A stretch of DNA of 64,000 nt from Saccharothrix espanaensis DSM 44229 (GTDB taxonomy: Bacteria; Actinomycetota; Actinomycetes; Mycobacteriales; Pseudonocardiaceae). Shown piece by piece: positions 63,651 through 64,000 of the stretch (the first letter of the stretch is position 1; every line of letters starts with the position of its first letter). Where the stretch lies: positions 7,761,501 through 7,825,500 of the forward strand of contig NC_019673.1 in NCBI RefSeq assembly GCF_000328705.1. The letters are read 5' to 3'. The notes beneath the pieces are model-generated. The model was not told the DNA's origin and ran no database searches. It saw only the letters and a list, made by a program, of their open reading frames with translations. Made by a program: the position numbers and the translations under genes.

Positions 63651-64000
63651 TCAGTCCCTTCCAGACCCCACCGAAGTGGCCACGAGTTCCCGCGCCCGCG
63701 ACCGGGCCCATTCCTCGGCGGCGAGCACCTCGGCGACGTCGGAGGGCTCGTGCGCCCACCCGTCCGCCTCCGCCAGCACCCGCTCGACCGTGTCCACGAT
63801 GGACGTGAAAGACGTGCCCCCGCCGAGGAACACCGCGACGGCCTCCTCGTTGGCGGCGTTGTAGACGGCGGGCAGGCAGCCACCGCCGGATCCCGCCTGA
63901 CCGGCCAGCCGCACCGCGGGGAAGACCGTGTGGTCCAGCGGTTCGAAGGTCCAGGCAGTCGGTGCCTCGAAGGTACACGGGGTGGTGGCGCCGGGGACGC
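63651..64000 (-). CDS. dxr: 1-deoxy-D-xylulose 5-phosphate reductoisomerase, C-terminal part (partial)
   Basis: The open frame runs from the window edge to the stop at 63651 and gives about 115 C-terminal residues. LAGQAGSGGGCLPAVYNAAN, EEAVAVFLGGGTSFTSIVDT and VAEVLAAEEWARSRA match the Dxr C-terminal helical domain. Dxr makes MEP from DXP with NADPH. The catalytic region is outside the window. Confidence 0.9.
   Translation of the reverse strand, partial: VPGATTPCTFEAPTAWTFEPLDHTVFPAVRLAGQAGSGGGCLPAVYNAANEEAVAVFLGGGTSFTSIVDTVERVLAEADGWAHEPSDVAEVLAAEEWARSRARELVATSVGSGRD

Overview
The window is high-GC actinomycete chromosome, most likely from the order Pseudonocardiales (Saccharothrix/Lentzea/Actinosynnema type). 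The evidence is the G/C-rich third codon positions, a mycothione reductase, SARP/AfsR-like regulators, a DUF574-type methyltransferase and a gene order matching other mycolic and pseudonocardial actinobacteria. The genus is an inference. No rRNA, tRNA, IS element or CRISPR array is visible.

Layout. (1) 1-7074: the end of a DEAD-box helicase gene with a 25-bp terminator hairpin, an AfsR-like SARP, an iron-sulfur protein divergent from an HxlR regulator, an ArsR-type regulator and a membrane protein. (2) 7019-18200: a minus-strand cobalamin/siroheme region. A cobalamin riboswitch (about 18075-18190) precedes chelatase, cobO, cobB, cobM, cobL and a cbiG-cobJ fusion. A PIG-L deacetylase, a small secreted protein, a trypsin-like protease and a cysG/cobA fusion follow on the same strand. 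cobL is frameshifted and its CbiE part is short, and the CobJ part of the fusion is truncated. (3) 18189-24484: a TetR regulator with palindromic operators facing a decayed quinone-oxidoreductase pseudogene, then a PPOX protein, a P450, bioF, a GNAT, a second trypsin-like protease and a LysE exporter. (4) 24541-31000: two more trypsin-like proteases in tandem, an M48 peptidase, hydrolases and regulators, and a TetR/Vat-type acetyltransferase pair with four operator repeats. (5) 31167-38230: a patatin-like membrane phospholipase, mycothione reductase, a PEBP protein, a NodB-type lipoprotein, a membrane-tethered phosphate-binding-like protein and a broken WxL-like gene. (6) 38295-53609: lon with a HAIR-like HspR operator, a cyclase-domain/STAND fusion, a methyltransferase, a nested palindrome, MFS/GntR and EamA/LysR pairs, and a protein with two STAND modules divergent from a pentapeptide-repeat membrane protein. 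(7) 54237-64000: cobQ, a hydrolase, map, a VapBC-like toxin-antitoxin pair, a penicillin-binding lipoprotein, a GNAT, ispG, rseP/rip1 and the end of dxr.

How it fits together. The backbone (cysG, cobB, cobO, chelatase, GNAT, mtr, map, TA, PBP, GNAT, ispG, rip1, dxr) follows the order known from Mycobacterium tuberculosis Rv2847c-Rv2870c, with lineage-specific genes inserted between. The inserted genes are mostly secreted proteases, regulators with their own operators and STAND NTPases. Two genes carry single-base frameshifts in G/C runs and a third is frameshifted at a short duplicated motif. These could be genuine decay or assembly errors and should be checked against raw reads. The quinone-oxidoreductase lesion also involves missing sequence, so it is probably real.
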